A stretch of DNA of 64,000 nt from Saturnia japonica (GCA_033032175.1 CM065312.1:8370001-8434000), one strand, 5' to 3'. Positions 11,186-23,700 are shown, counted from the first letter of the stretch. The notes: generated from the letters alone by a model not told the origin. A program made the numbers and translations.

Positions 11186-14100
11186 CGGGTTGGATTCGTG
11201 TATTACGGTGTTTTTACCGTAATTACGGTGTTGTTAGCAACACTGACAAACCTAGGTAGGGATGTTTTGATTCGATTTCATAGTACTGGGAACGGATACT
11301 CTATAAAAATCAATGTTGCTTAGTCGAAAGATTAGATCGTCCATGTAATCAATGTCATAGGGATTTGTGATAATTGTAATAGTAAAAAATATTATATCTT
11401 TTATGAACGCATTCACAAGTACCTACTGAATCAAGTTGTAACAAAAGTTAGAACTCATCCCTAATCCGTCGAAAATACGATGATAATGATATCGGATATT
11501 TTTAAATTTTGAAAAATATTTAATATATAATATAAAATTATTAATTAAATTAAATATCAATTATATACATATTAATTGTGCAAGGTTCTTACCACTAGTT
11601 ATTAAAAAAACAATATCTATTAATTTTAATCATGTATTTTCTATCACGTTTACTTTCTTTCAAGGATGGTATGTATTACTTTTTTCTTAATTATATATAT
11701 ACACTATTCCTGGGTTATATGCGTATTTTATTTACTTGTTTTTTTAATTAAAAAAAACGGATGTCTGTAAAGTCGGTTTACTAACGATAGTTGAACGTGA
11801 CTACGTCATAAGAAAATACTGATGGAATGGTATCATTTTTCAAAAGAAAATTTTCATTTTATTTGTGGATATAAAAAAGGAGGTACATGGAAATGACAAT
11901 TGATTTGATCAAATTACATTTATATGTACGCATAAATACAAATAGTTATGTTAACTTATTGTTATAGTTTTGTCAATTATAGCTTAATCTACAATCGGTG
12001 CACTAGCAAACCGATGCTATTTATTTTAATGATGAAAGCACGAATATTCGACAATATATCACTGAACATATATTTAATATCGAAAGAATCATTACTTTTA
12101 TCGCCGCAATTATCATTGCTATAAACAATTGACACCACATTCACTTTTCACTGCACTTCATACTTGACGAAAACATATAAATGTATTATTGTACAGCAGC
12201 TGTCCACGCGGACGCATCGCTCACGCCAGTAGGAGAGAGACAGATGTCGAACGCTGCCGAACGCGGAGGCCGATTGTGCCTCTTTGTCGCTTGTTCCGCG
12301 CTCTCGCTTGCACTTCAAGCCTTAAATGGAACGCCTCAGAGCAAGGTAACGCCGCATGAGTCATGTTTTTTCGTGCGTGCTGCCGGCTCCATCGAATTAT
12401 AAGACGTTGTCACGTCAAAAAATTATTATTAAAGTTTGTAATACCGTAACCACCAACCGAACTAATAAGTAGAGGTGGGCGATTGTGAATGGTTTACATG
12501 TTCGTGATATTCAGATTAATATATTAAAATATAATTGAAATATTTCGATATTGAGTGATCATGCATGATCGAATTACAAGATTGATGATTGAATTGATTA
12601 TGAATGATAACTGAATTGAAATATATACTTATTAAAATAGTAGAGAAAAAAAGGTCGCCCGTTCTTTTATATACCAATAACCTAAAAAAGAGTGCGTGCA
12701 ACCTTAAGCAACTCATCATCAGTTGTATGCTTCCATGTAAAGTTTTAGTATGGACGTCAGCGATGATCAATTGAACTAAAGAGTTCTTGTTTCCAAGGAT
12801 AATGGGGTGCTTTCTATCTTCAGGTAAGTTTGCATGTTTGAGGCGACCGCCCACCCTGAGGAGTCTTTTCTCTTCAATATAGGGGTTTAGAAATCGCAAC
12901 GAACTTGTACCTTTTACTTGTTTACCATCCTTCATTCTGTTAATTTCTTCTTGAAATTCTTCTTCTTGTATCTTCCTAGTGCATATAATCAAAGCATACT
13001 CCAACTCCTGTGTAGTTATATCATCATCAGTACCAGTGTTCCTTTTGAAATATAAGAATCTTCTGCAGTAAGTAATAGTCTTGAGTAGTTCTGTCAAATT
13101 ATTGAAATTTTCAAATTTTTCTGTGAAAGATTTTTTTACTTCCGTGTTCAGATAAGTTTTTATCTTTGTTGATTTCAATTCTAAATCTGTGGGTATTACT
13201 TCTAATTTACTAAACTTTATTTTTGTTTCAGATAACCAATTTGGACCGTTCCACCACAAATCGGATGTGTTGAACCCGGCCAATAGCACTTCACGTGAAG
13301 CCAAATCAGCAGTATTCTGAGAAGATTCGACGTGATAGACTTGCTTATTGTTTAAATTTTAAGCGTTTTCCACAACGCGATTAGCTTTAAAGGGTTTCCA
13401 TTTTCCAGGTTCTGCAGACATCCACGCGACTACAATTGACGAATCTGTCAGGAAAACATGTTCAAAGTAGGTATGTTTAATGGTTGCTCAACTTGTTTCA
13501 TCAGTCGTGAGAGAAGTAATAAACCAAGAAGTTCTAAACGTGGTAATGAGACAGTTTTCAAGGGCGCTACTCTGATTCTTGCAGCGACTAGGCTTGTTTC
13601 AATTTTATGAATTTCAGCTTTGATTCTCAGGTAAACTTCAGCCGAATAAGCACGCATCGATGCATTGCTAAATCCGTGGAGTTCAATCTCTGCCTTGTTT
13701 ATATCAGTTGTGCCAAACCATCCACGTATTTGTAAGTCGTTGACGTTGGTGAAATCAGCTCTGATTCGTAACCATTCTTCTCGTAGTTCTTCACTAACGT
13801 TTTCATTCCAAGATAATTTTTCAAGCCACAACCTTTGCATGAGTATTTTGGCTAACACGGTGCTTGGTGCTATCCAACCCAAAGGGTCAAATAGCTTTTG
13901 AATGTCAGTTAAGATTCTTCGTTTGGTTACTTTTGTCAGGTGGTGTTGGTGGTAATTTAAGATTTTATTGGAATCTGTCGTTGCTGAGATTCCAAACTAT
14001 TCCAAATGCTTTAATTTTTCTATCTAAATTCATGTCTACATGCGCTTTGGTTGATCGTTTGTCTTGATCTATGAATTTCATAAAATCAACATTGTTGGAA

Positions 14101-14957
14101 GACCACTTAGTAAGTTCGAACCCCCCTTTTTGTAGTTCATAATAGTATGGCAGATTTAGAATCATCTGCGCCATCCAGCCAGTCATCCATGAGAAGTTGG
14201 TTTTGATGCTCTGAACAGCTAACGGTATGTTAACTCCTTCATCATTTGCTACTTGATGAATAGTTCTGACTGCTAAGTACGGAGCAGGTGCAGTGCCAAA
14301 TATCACACGAAGAAGACGATATTCGTTTAGTTCATCTGTCTCATCTGCTCTCCAAATTATTCTCTGGTAATTTGAGTGTTCTTTGATTACCAATATTTGA
14401 CGGTACATTTGTCGAATGTCAGCCATGAAACAGACCCGTTTCATTCGCCATCTGATCAGGAGATTTCTAAGGTCACCTTGTAGTTGAGCACCGACGTGCA
14501 GTTCATCATTTAGTGAAGTGTTGTTTATGCCTTTACAAGACGCATCAAAAACTACACGTGTCCGCGAAGTTTCTTTGTCATTTCAAACAACAACGTGGTG
14601 GGGTCAGTATACTGACCTCTTTCTTTCTCTTTCTTCTTTCGGTATTTATTCCAGATGGCCCTGTTCCTTGTAATCATTAATGGCTTTTATGTATTCTTCT
14701 TTTAGATCTGGTGCTCTTCGAAACTTCCTTTCTAACTTCAGAAATCTTCTTGTAGCTATTTATTTTGTATTTCCTTCTGGTGCTTGTGGACTGTATGTAT
14801 TAAAAGGTAAGTGTACAATGTATCTTCCTTTTTCATTTCTGGTTGTTGTTTTTTCATAGATGTTTTCGCATATTATCTTTAGGAAGAGATAGGAGGAGGA
14901 GAATAGGAGTTATCTATTATTGTCAGGTTCAGTTCCCAGATTGACTTCAACATCTCA
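11186..14957. repeat. Tandem segmental duplication, unit 2 (~3.8 kb)
   Basis: This is the second copy of the unit at 6973-11185, without the 427-bp insertion. At its right end the BEL/Pao element continues beyond the duplicated part, from TCAACGTCGACTT at 14958 into protease and gag remnants. Unit 2 therefore keeps the original junction, and unit 1 is a copy cut off at 11185. Confidence 0.9.
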
Positions 14958-16020
14958 TCAACGTCGACTTGGCAATGCATCACGCGGTAAGTAGCTTCTG
15001 CTGGGTTTTCTTGTTTTTCTTTCAAGTCTCCGAAAATAATCCACCCTAGATGGGTTTTTTGTGTACACGGTGTATCTGGCGGATCTTTAATCAATCCTTG
15101 TTGCAGAATTTTAGAATATTGCCGATCTCCTAAGAGTAAATCTACTGGACCTGCTTTAAGGTAGTTATGATCAGCGAGATTCAGTCCTTTAATAAGAGGC
15201 AATTGCTGTGCTAGGTTGTTTTTGCAGGCATCTTGTTGGTAATTTCTTTTGATATCACGTAGGCTTGTATAGATAAACTGAAGTTTTGGTCCCACTGTGA
15301 TCTGATTTGTAGCTTTACAGAGTGTTAAATATTTGTTTTCATAGATGCTAATCCTGAAGCATTCCCTTGATTGACTGTCGCTTTAGTTTTATTATTTGAG
15401 TCGCCTGCTCGTTTATAAAGGCAGCTTCGGAACCTGGATCTGCTAGCGCATGAAGATGAGTGATATAACCTTGTTCAGTTGTTGCCTCCACTATTGCTGT
15501 CGCTAGTAGTGCTTTGCTTTGCCTATTTGTAAAATGTGACGCAATCATTGTGTTAACTTGCACTTCCATCTCGTCTACTACATGATGTGAAGCCAGTGGT
15601 TGTATTAGGAAAGTTCTTGTTGAATCCACTGGTTCTCTGTTCTTAGTCTCATGCAGAAGCGAATGATGGCGTCTTCGACATATTCGACAGGACACTGATA
15701 CCTTGCAACGTGCTACTGAGTGTCCTTGCGCTAGGCAGTTAAAACATAAATGTTTATTCTTCACGTACTCACTTCTTTCCTTAGGTTCCTTCGTAATGAA
15801 TTCCTTGCAATGACATAATGAATGACTTTCATTACACATGGTACATGTCTTTTGTTTAACAGGTGTAGCAACATGGAATGTACGTTCTTTGATTCGTCTC
15901 GTCTGTGAAACAGTCGTTGTTATCAGTTCTAATGTTCTAAATTTTGACTCCATGAATTTTCTAAATTGTTTCCACGTCGGTAATTCTTCATTTTCTTCTT
16001 TTGTATTAACACCAAGTTAT
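12690..16020 (-). pseudogene. BEL/Pao LTR-retrotransposon gag-pol remnant (unit 2 and beyond)
   Basis: This is the longer of two copies, minus strand. From 16020 to 15348 lies the gag end with cysteine/histidine knuckles. One is a classic CX2CX4HX4C (CFNCLAQGHSVARC), beside CTMCNESHSLCHC and CRICRRRHHSLLH. A retroviral-type protease box (ADPGSEA) follows near 15440. 15295-14879 is the protease-RT linker (GPVDLLLGDRQYS, HLGWIIFGDL). Then come RT (14444-13883), RNase H-side sequence (13882-13317) and the integrase zinc-binding region (13304-12690). Frameshifts separate the blocks, the integrase core is missing and no LTR is found. It lies in the opposite direction to RFC3. It is an old, immobile copy. 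Confidence 0.85.
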
Positions 16021-16700
16021 GTCACTAACTTAATCTAATGGATAAATAATATTTGGGACAATGAATCTATAACAAAATAAATTAGGTAATATCGTCAACG
16101 TAGTCACGATTAATGTGATTTTACAAGTAAGAATGGGCTTGATTTCTAAATAATCCTTATGTTTCAATTATGATCTTCCTGATAACGTATTGAGGCACAT
16201 TCTAAGTAACGAAAAATATAAATTAGGTATGGTCCTACGATATGTGGATATCACAGAGCCACAGCCAGGTACATCTGGTTCTGGAACTCTTCAAACATTT
16301 CCAAGCTACGACGCAGAGGATGACTATCCCGTTGATGACCTTTAAATAATTTTTTGTCTCATTTTTGATTAAATGATTTAATAAATGAAAAATTATTAAG
16401 ACTTGATTTTTATTTCCAATAGCGTGCCTTACGTTATACATAGGTAAACTTATTTTTGTTCAGAACGTAAGCGATAAATACTTGAAATTACGAAAAAGCT
16501 ATACCTACCTACCAATTTTTTGGTTAATCAAGAGTTATAGGGTGATAATGTGTAACATATCTATTTAATTCCTAATTTAAAAATAGAATTACAATCTAGC
16601 GCTTTTTTTATCACACTTGTGCAGCGGAATCTAGCGCTTTTGTTGAAGTCATCTAGCGCCCAACACTCAACCTGAGCTGGCAGCACTAACCGCTACTAAT
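16021..16700 (+). other. Intergenic DNA upstream of RFC3, with a short acidic frame
   Basis: A 38-codon plus-strand frame at 16229-16345 follows an AG and reads EPQPGTSGSGTLQ and then DAEDDYPVDDL before TAA, with AATAAA 34 bp later. Its composition is coding-like, as in the last exon of a gene or a transposon ORF. Nothing upstream continues the frame and I do not recognise it. The rest is AT-rich. Confidence 0.25.
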
Positions 16701-16730
16701 ATGCACTGCAATTCGCGCGCTTTTATTATA
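16595..16730 (+). promoter_or_regulatory. Putative RFC3 promoter region with GCGC-core motifs
   Basis: Three copies of TCTAGCGC (16595-16602, 16630-16637, 16652-16659), two followed by TTTT, and an ATTCGCGCGCTTTT at 16711-16724 lie 60-195 bp before the RFC3 start. The TTCGCGCGC/GCGCTTTT form resembles E2F sites, which would suit an S-phase gene. TCTAGCGC also occurs in dispersed lepidopteran DNA, so this is an inference from position and motif. Confidence 0.4.
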
Positions 16731-16788
16731 AGTCAAAATAACTTCAAATTTTACTGTTGTCAACAACATTGATTATCAATAAAATAAA

Positions 16789-17856
16789 ATGAGTCTTTGG
16801 GTTGATAAACATAGACCAAAAGATTTAATGAAGTTAGATTACCACAAAGACCAAGCGGCACGCTTAAAGAATTTGGTCCAACAGAGTGATTTCCCTCATC
16901 TCCTTATTTACGGCCCTTCTGGTGCTGGAAAGAAAACTCGTGTAATGTGCCTACTAAGAGAACTCTATGGGTCTGGTGTGGATAGATTAAGGCAGGAAAC
17001 AATGCATTTTACTACACCTTCTAATAAAAAAATTGAAATTATGACTGTAAGTAGCAATTATCACATCGAGGTTAATCCGACAGATGTTGGCATACACGAT
17101 CGTGTTGTAATTATGGATCTCGTGAAAAACGTTGCTCAGACGCATCAGATTGACTCATCTGGACAAAGAGAATTTAAAGTTGTTATTTTAAATGAAGTGG
17201 ATGACCTAACCAAGGACGCCCAGCATGCTTTGCGCCGAACCATGGAGAAGTATGTAGCTACTTGTCGTCTTATACTCATTGCTAATTCAATTTCAAGAGT
17301 TATTCCAGCAATCAGATCTCGATGTTTGATTATAAGAGTACCTGCCCCTACAGAGAATGAAATTGCAACAGTACTTCAATTAGTTGCAAAGAAGGAATGT
17401 TTAAATCTACCATTTGAATTAGCTTTGCGTATTGCTAATAGTGCAGATCGTAATTTACGACGAGCGTTGCTCATGTGCGAGGCCTGTAAAGTCCAGCAAT
17501 ACCCTTTCACTGTAGATCAGAAAATTCCTGAACCTGATTGGCAACTATTTATTAGAGAGACGGCTTCTATGATTTTGTCAGAACAGTCACCAAAGAAGCT
17601 AAGTGAAGTACGACAAAAATTGTATGAGTTGATAATTCATGGTATACCTCCTGACATGATTTTTGCAGGATTATTAAAAGAGCTAGTAGGGAACTGTGAT
17701 ATGACTATGAAATGCCAAGTTGCAAGTCATGCTGCTCGGTATGAACACAGGATGAGGCTAGGCAACAAACCTATATTTCATCTTGAAGCATTCATTGCTA
17801 AATTTATGGCGATTTACAAGAAATTTGTGGAAGAATCTCTGGGTGATGCATTTTGA
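16789..17856 (+). CDS. RFC3: Replication factor C subunit 3 (clamp loader)
   Basis: The complete ORF is 355 residues, the usual length for eukaryotic RFC3 (Drosophila RfC38). It begins SLWVDKHRPKDLMKLDYH, the family's N-terminal RFC box. The Walker A loop is GPSGAGKKT at residues 42-50. Walker B is VVILNEVD at 131-138, with Asn-Glu where a canonical box has DE. A KDAQHALRRTMEKY helix follows at 142-155. Sensor 1 (LIANS) is at 163-167 and the SRC arginine-finger motif is at 177-179. RFC3 is part of the five-subunit ATPase that opens PCNA and loads it at primer-template junctions in the nucleus. The start follows AATAAAATAAA; no nearer in-frame ATG exists. There are no introns. It could be natively intronless or, less likely, a retrocopy. 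Confidence 0.97.
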   Translation: MSLWVDKHRPKDLMKLDYHKDQAARLKNLVQQSDFPHLLIYGPSGAGKKTRVMCLLRELYGSGVDRLRQETMHFTTPSNKKIEIMTVSSNYHIEVNPTDVGIHDRVVIMDLVKNVAQTHQIDSSGQREFKVVILNEVDDLTKDAQHALRRTMEKYVATCRLILIANSISRVIPAIRSRCLIIRVPAPTENEIATVLQLVAKKECLNLPFELALRIANSADRNLRRALLMCEACKVQQYPFTVDQKIPEPDWQLFIRETASMILSEQSPKKLSEVRQKLYELIIHGIPPDMIFAGLLKELVGNCDMTMKCQVASHAARYEHRMRLGNKPIFHLEAFIAKFMAIYKKFVEESLGDAF

Positions 17857-18018
17857 ATGATGGATAAAAAATATTAATATTTGTTTGTATGAATACTTAT
17901 TTTATAATTCCTAATTTGAAATACTTTTCGGTAATGTAATGTAAAATAATGTTGTGCTGTAATCCTGCTATCATTAATTGTTCTTATTTCTTTATTATAC
18001 AAAAGACCAATATATTTT

Positions 18019-18024
18019 AATAAA
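18019..18024 (+). terminator. RFC3 poly(A) signal
   Basis: This is the first canonical AATAAA downstream of the RFC3 stop, about 160 bp into the 3' UTR. A second overlaps an A-run at 18061-18073. Confidence 0.6.
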
Positions 18025-18079
18025 TAGTTATTATAGATGTAAATAATACAAATGAAAGTCAATAAAAAAAAAACAATTA

Positions 18080-19230
18080 AATTTCAAATATGTAATTATG
18101 GTTGTAATTTGATTTCCTTTGCTAATTTTATGAAGGCAAATAGCTAAAGGTTTACTTTATTTCATTTCTTACATTAAACAGTATAGATTTATTAAATTCA
18201 GAACAGTACCTTGTAACTGATTTACTTTTTCATGCATCTACAGAACAGCATTGTAGTAGAGTGCTTGCGAACTCTCACCTATCTAGACTGAATAGTCATA
18301 TGATGATTTTTATTTGATTTCCTCTGTTAATTTCTTGAAGGCAAATAGATTAAGGTTTTTTTATTTATCCAAATAACATTTCTTACAATAAACAAACAGT
18401 ATAAATCTATTTAACTCTGAACAGCAGATTTATATGATGTACAGAAGTATTTATGTATCTGCAAAACAGTTGGGTATTTTAAATGCTCATCTGGGAAGCT
18501 CAGGCTCTTCAAGTTGAAAGTCTGTTGCCAAGCACTTGCAAGTGTTTTCTGCCGGCTGCCCTTGAAAGACTTATTTCTAATCAAAGTTACATAATTATTA
18601 CATCTTTGGGTACCTACATTTTGAATTAAATTAGGTAAGATTGTGTATTTATAAAGACCGGCTTCCCCTACTAACATGTCATATTAAATAAGATACTATT
18701 TAATATATGTCGGAGAATTGTGTCTATGTAAATATGGAATCTGTACTAATGATGTAGTATTGATACTATTGGCTGGGCGCATTAGCAACAGATCTGTGAC
18801 AGCACGCATTTTTAAATAGGAAATGATTGGTTTGAAGGTGTTTAAGGTATAAGATTGTGAAGATCTCGGTTATTAAGTTGACTATAATAAACATTGTTCC
18901 TGAATGGTGTCTTACTACCCATCTCACTAAATATTACAATTATTCACAAATGCCATCCTATGCACAATAATAAAACCATAGAATAGCTTGACTGTGATCA
19001 AGCACTTATAAGTGTGTTCCAGCAGCTGCACTTGAAAACCAGTACCCCTCCAGGCTTAGCATGTAATATCTTAGGGCACATCACACTTTCTTTCAGGTGA
19101 ACCCTAAAACCCATTTGTATTTTTTTTTTATTTTAGTTCTTACAGACATAATTTCGAGAAATAAATCTGAAATAATTACATAATTTTCAGTGTTTTGAGC
19201 TAAGTGATGTTAAAAACTAAAATTTGTGTG
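18080..19230. repeat. Intergenic DNA with a direct duplication
   Basis: A ~100-bp segment (GATTTCCTTTGCTAATTT, AAGGCAAATAG, CAGTATAGATTTATT) at about 18108-18206 recurs diverged at about 18309-18425. A second pair shares AAGCACTTGCAAGTGT-like sequence near 18530 and 18998. An 88-codon minus frame at 18411-18677 covers part of it and is not recognised. This looks like old repeat DNA between RFC3 and the JHBP gene. Confidence 0.5.
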
Positions 19231-19234
19231 TTCC

Positions 19235-19985
19235 TGTTTTATTAACTGACTTTAACAGAAGATTGGAGGTTACTCAATACGAATCAGTTCCTTCAGTTAC
19301 TCTGTTCAGCCATAACTTCTTTGTTTATGAACCAATTTGTTAAATGATTTTAACACAAAAAAAAATTATACAATTTTACATATTATCATTGATCGCACTT
19401 CCGTCTCGATGCGCTCGCAGCTTCTATTATACTCTGTATTAAACGCGCCAAAAGAGGTCTATCCAAAAACTGATAGAGGCAAAGCAACGCATTCCGAGCA
19501 TTAGCTATAAAGTGTGTCTATTATTTTATAACAGAGTTTACTATAAACGACAATTTTTAACAAAAAAGAAAATCAACTTTAATGATTTTGAAAAGGTTCC
19601 TCGCTTATCTTCGAAGTTGAAGGACCAATCCCCATGAAATTAAATCTTTGTCCCATTCTGGGGTATCCCCTATCCAACAAAAAAAGAATCATCCAAATCG
19701 GTTCATAAACAAAGAAGTTATGACATAACAACGATAAAAAAAAAACATTCGAATTGAGTAACCTCCCGTCTTTTGTTGAAGTCGGTTACAAAGGAGGAGG
19801 TTCTTAATTCGATTGTATTTTTTATGGATGTTCAGGCATAACTTCTTTGTTTACGAACAGATTTAGATGATTTTGTTTCCGTTGGAAAGGGTGGTCTTAT
19901 TTTAATTTCGACTTCGATGCTACACCAGATAACTCCTCAAAATAATTGAAGATGGTTTTCTTTTTTGTCAGAAATTATTAAAGCA
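19235..19985. repeat. Dispersed repeat family B: three copies, two forming an inverted pair
   Basis: All copies share the core CATAACTTCTTTGTTTATGAACC and a GATGATTCTTTTT block. They lie at about 19235-19385 (plus), 19545-19785 (minus) and 19786-19985 (plus). The last two are head-to-head and would fold into a hairpin of roughly 200 bp per arm. Other copies are at 53310-53600 and 60520-60705. Confidence 0.8.
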
Positions 19986-20094
19986 AGATTTCGTTTATTT
20001 ATTTTTTGAAAGGTAATTCAGTATTCAATCACATAATAAATTAAGTAATGCAGCATTTGAATTGGCTATTATTTATACAATTAATAATATTGAA

Positions 20095-20575
20095 GTGTCT
20101 GTTTGTAATGTCAAAATAACAGCTATTTACTAAATGCATATGAAAGTATATATTTATGATACATACATAGTAACAAAATAGGTAGGTACCAATTTTCACA
20201 ATTTTTGTTTGTCAGTTTGTTCCGGGTAATCTCCGGTTGAACCGATTTTGACGGGACTTCCGCTAGCAGCTAGATGTTATTTTAGAAAAAGAATTAGGGT
20301 TCTGAGCAAATAAAAAAAATCTGGTCATAGTGAATCAATTGGGGCGCTTAAATTGCTTACGCTGAGTAAACCATAACACATATATCAAATTTATGTACTA
20401 CATAATGGTAGGTTTTAAAAAACCTACAAAAAAATCAGCAAATGCTTAAGTCTATTTTCTAAGGATCACCCACAATAAGCATATAATCGGGAGCGGGAGT
20501 AGTAGCACGATTCGCGCGTATGTCCGATCGACGTCATTCTGTAGTCCACGCGAACGAAGTCGTGGTTAGCTTGTT
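20095..20575 (-). repeat. Dispersed repeat family A (copy 2, near full length)
   Basis: Read on the minus strand it starts AACCACGACTTCGTTCGCGTGG, cut here to its key words ACTTCG and GCGTGG. It continues through TTTACTCAGCGTAAGCAATTT and the CCGGAGATTACCC core to a CAAAATAACAG end. It lies just downstream of the first JHBP gene's poly(A) signal. Confidence 0.8.
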
Positions 20576-20590
20576 TATTGTAATATATAA

Positions 20591-20596
20591 TTTATT
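20591..20596 (-). terminator. JHBP/takeout gene 1 poly(A) signal
   Basis: AATAAA on the minus strand lies about 23 bp after the stop codon; a second is at 20574-20579. Confidence 0.7.
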
Positions 20597-20618
20597 TAAA
20601 GACGTATTCTACTAAACT

Positions 20619-20782
20619 TTAATTATATTCATAATAATGATTTACAGGAACTGTTCTGGCAAACCATCGGAAATTATCAACAACCGTGTGCATTAATGCT
20701 ATTGTAATTTCATTTGATAAATGATCAATAACTGATTGCTTCATCTGCAGTGTTTCTCCAATTATATATGCATCATTAGTAT
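20619..20782 (-). CDS. JHBP/takeout gene 1, exon 5 (terminal)
   Basis: The exon is 164 bp after the acceptor TTGTTACAG. It carries the C-terminal helix and ends ARTVPVNHYYEYN followed by TAA at 20621-20619. Confidence 0.88.
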
Positions 20783-23700
20783 CTGTAACAATAAGTTATT
20801 ATTATTTAAAGTTCTTATATAATCTTTTCTCATTTAACGTTCTTTCATGTTAGTTTTATTTCAATAAAATCTAATTAAGACACTTTAGGTTGCATTTAGT
20901 ATCCACCTATTTGTTTATTTCTACTTTTTGTTGTACTGTTGCTTAATACAAATTTAACTAATTACCTTTATTAGATGCCGCTCAAAGATGCTTTATACTT
21001 AGATTATGTTGGTTATAATTTATACTTTTGATCTAATTAGGTACCTACCCAATTAGTGAACATATAGGTACCTACATCTTTTATACCTAATAAATATGTA
21101 GGTAGGCATTGATTTATGTATAACGTCATAACAAAGCTAGGTATAAATTGGTTACAAATGTTATTTCTACGTATTTCTAGATAATTTGTGTCTGCTTAAA
21201 CAAAGCTTTAGGTATAATACTAAGACTAACTAAGGACTGGAAAGCAGCCTTTAGATAAGTAACTAGTAACTACATAGTGAAATGTCATTTGTTACACCGC
21301 CATTACTGAAATAATAAATCATTATTCAGGATGATTAAAGGAGTTTACCAGTTATCCGAAAACGCTTCTTTTTTTTTCAATTCCGTAAACAGAGTAACCA
21401 AGGCCACCTGTTATAATTTTAATAAATATTCAAAAAAGGAACCATATTTAGAAAGACGTAGGAATTGATTCCCAAAATAGTTAAAACGAATAAAGTCTTC
21501 ACTATTTATTAGGTAAGTAGGTACGCTAATTTATTATTCTTTATAACGTCATGTAGGGGAACGCAGGGCGGACTGGGGTGGCTAAAATAAAAATAAAAAT
21601 TTTGTCAATAATAACAGAAAAACATCAAATATATCACCATATTATATCCTTTATTTATTATATTTCTCAAATGGTTATTTGAACAAATTAGGAAAAAAAT
21701 AACAATTATAAAGTATATATACTACGTCATTAAAAAAAATGTGTGCAATTCAGACGTGGTAAAAGTGAAACCTTCACATCTATGTTTTTTTTTTAATTCA
21801 GAAAATGATCAGATACACAGTAATTTAAAGTTTATGAAAATGTACATACAAGTACTCACAATCATTATTCACAATATCATTTTCTATTAATGCACATTTG
21901 AAATATCCATTGGAAGCTAACAGAATATCAATCAGTAACAGTATGTACTAAGTGTTGTGTAAAAAGTTTTTGTTTCGTGCCTTTTTGGTGAGGCAATAAA
22001 ATTCATTATTGCATGGCAACAAACCTCTTTTGTATCATTTTACCATTGCCTAAAACTTTCCTATCAGATTTTCTCCCACGTTAAATCTTATGAATTTATG
22101 TGTCTGTCTCTTTTAACTGTCGCTTTCGCTTTTTCGTTTCATCGACTTTCAAATCACAACGATGCTAAAGAAGTTTTCACTTCAAAAAGCTTACCCGCAT
22201 CCCGTTCCGCCCTACACTCGGGCAGAATGGCGTATAAAGGAATAGTGCTTCAATATTAATAGAAAAATATCTTGTTGTGGACAAAACTCGCAAATTAGCA
22301 CAGAATAGTCATCGTCGCTGTCAAAATCAGCATAAGTCATTATGCCTTTGCGCGAGCAAAGTTTGAAAGATGTTTCTACTCTTTTAGGACTAAGTATCAG
22401 TCATCCATGAGCAACTGGGGCGAACATTTACATTATTATCTCCAGAAGTTATTGCATTTAATAGGCATCCTGATCTGCGATCTAATCAATATAATATTAA
22501 TTTTATTCGTCTAATATAGGTACTATGTCTGTCTATACGGGTCAGATTGTGGTACCATACCATTGCGTTTTACTCATTGTGCCCCACAACATATGTTACT
22601 TAAAATCGTGGTAAGAACAAAATATAATTAATTATCGCGTTATTACAATTAAAAGATAGAAACAAACAAATCTTTTATATAATAGACGACATTAAAATGG
22701 TTAAATTATTTAAAAAACCGCAAGTACTTACATTGTTTTAATTTTAAAAACTTGTAATTTCATCAAAAAATTAATACGTAAAATTATTATATCAGTCAGC
22801 GGGTGCAGCGAAATATGGTAATCACAAACAGTGGCGACCAAGGACAGGATCGACAATCTATAGCCAGTCACCGCTTCAATGCTGGCTTGCGCAAATGGAA
22901 ATTCGATATCTATGCACCGATGTGCTAAACCCGAAACGTGACCTGCATTAGGGTTTTCCACCATAACCAAGGTGGTCCCGAGACACCACGTATTCGTGTT
23001 TTACATCCGATTCACCCCGACTATCGTTTGGTTCGTTACTCAAAAGGGAGCATCGCTTCGGCAAGAGGTCGCCTTCATGTCTTAAGTTTTAAAATATCTG
23101 GGCGACCGAGCTTTGTTCGGTGTTTTACAAAAAAAAAATCACCTATCTAGGTATACCTACTTGGAATATAAAACATTATAATATAATTAATATTAATATT
23201 ATTATTAATATAATAAGATAAATACAAAGTTTCATCCAAATCGTTGAAGATATTATATTGTTCGCATATGATGATGATGATGATTGTTCCGACCGATTTC
23301 GGCCATGGCGACCACTTCGACTCATAGTCTGAGAAATGGCGCTGGTGCGCTCGAAGATGGCTTATGTAGCCTATCTTCGCGGCGAAACTCCGTGCGCACT
23401 GAAGGCACGTCGCATATATGGGTATAGTTATAACACAAGCTTAATCTTTGATCTTACACAAATTCGTTAGGATGTTAGATCAGTGCTCCTTGTATCTACT
23501 TGTGGTTGTCATCTATTCTGGAGATGAGATTTTTTTTGCCGATCTTTGTTATCTCTACGCTGCTGAAAGAAATTACTGTAACTACAAACGATTATTCTTT
23601 TACTGGCCCGTAATAATTATAACTTTAAAAACGATGGTTACTTGGTACTTAATATTTTTCGAGCCTATGGTAATGCAATTGACATAATTTTCTCTAATAC

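Noticed and set aside
18411..18677. 88-codon minus-strand ORF between RFC3 and the JHBP gene
   Set aside because: It overlaps diverged direct repeats, has no signal, motif or splice partner, and its related segment near 18990 is not open.
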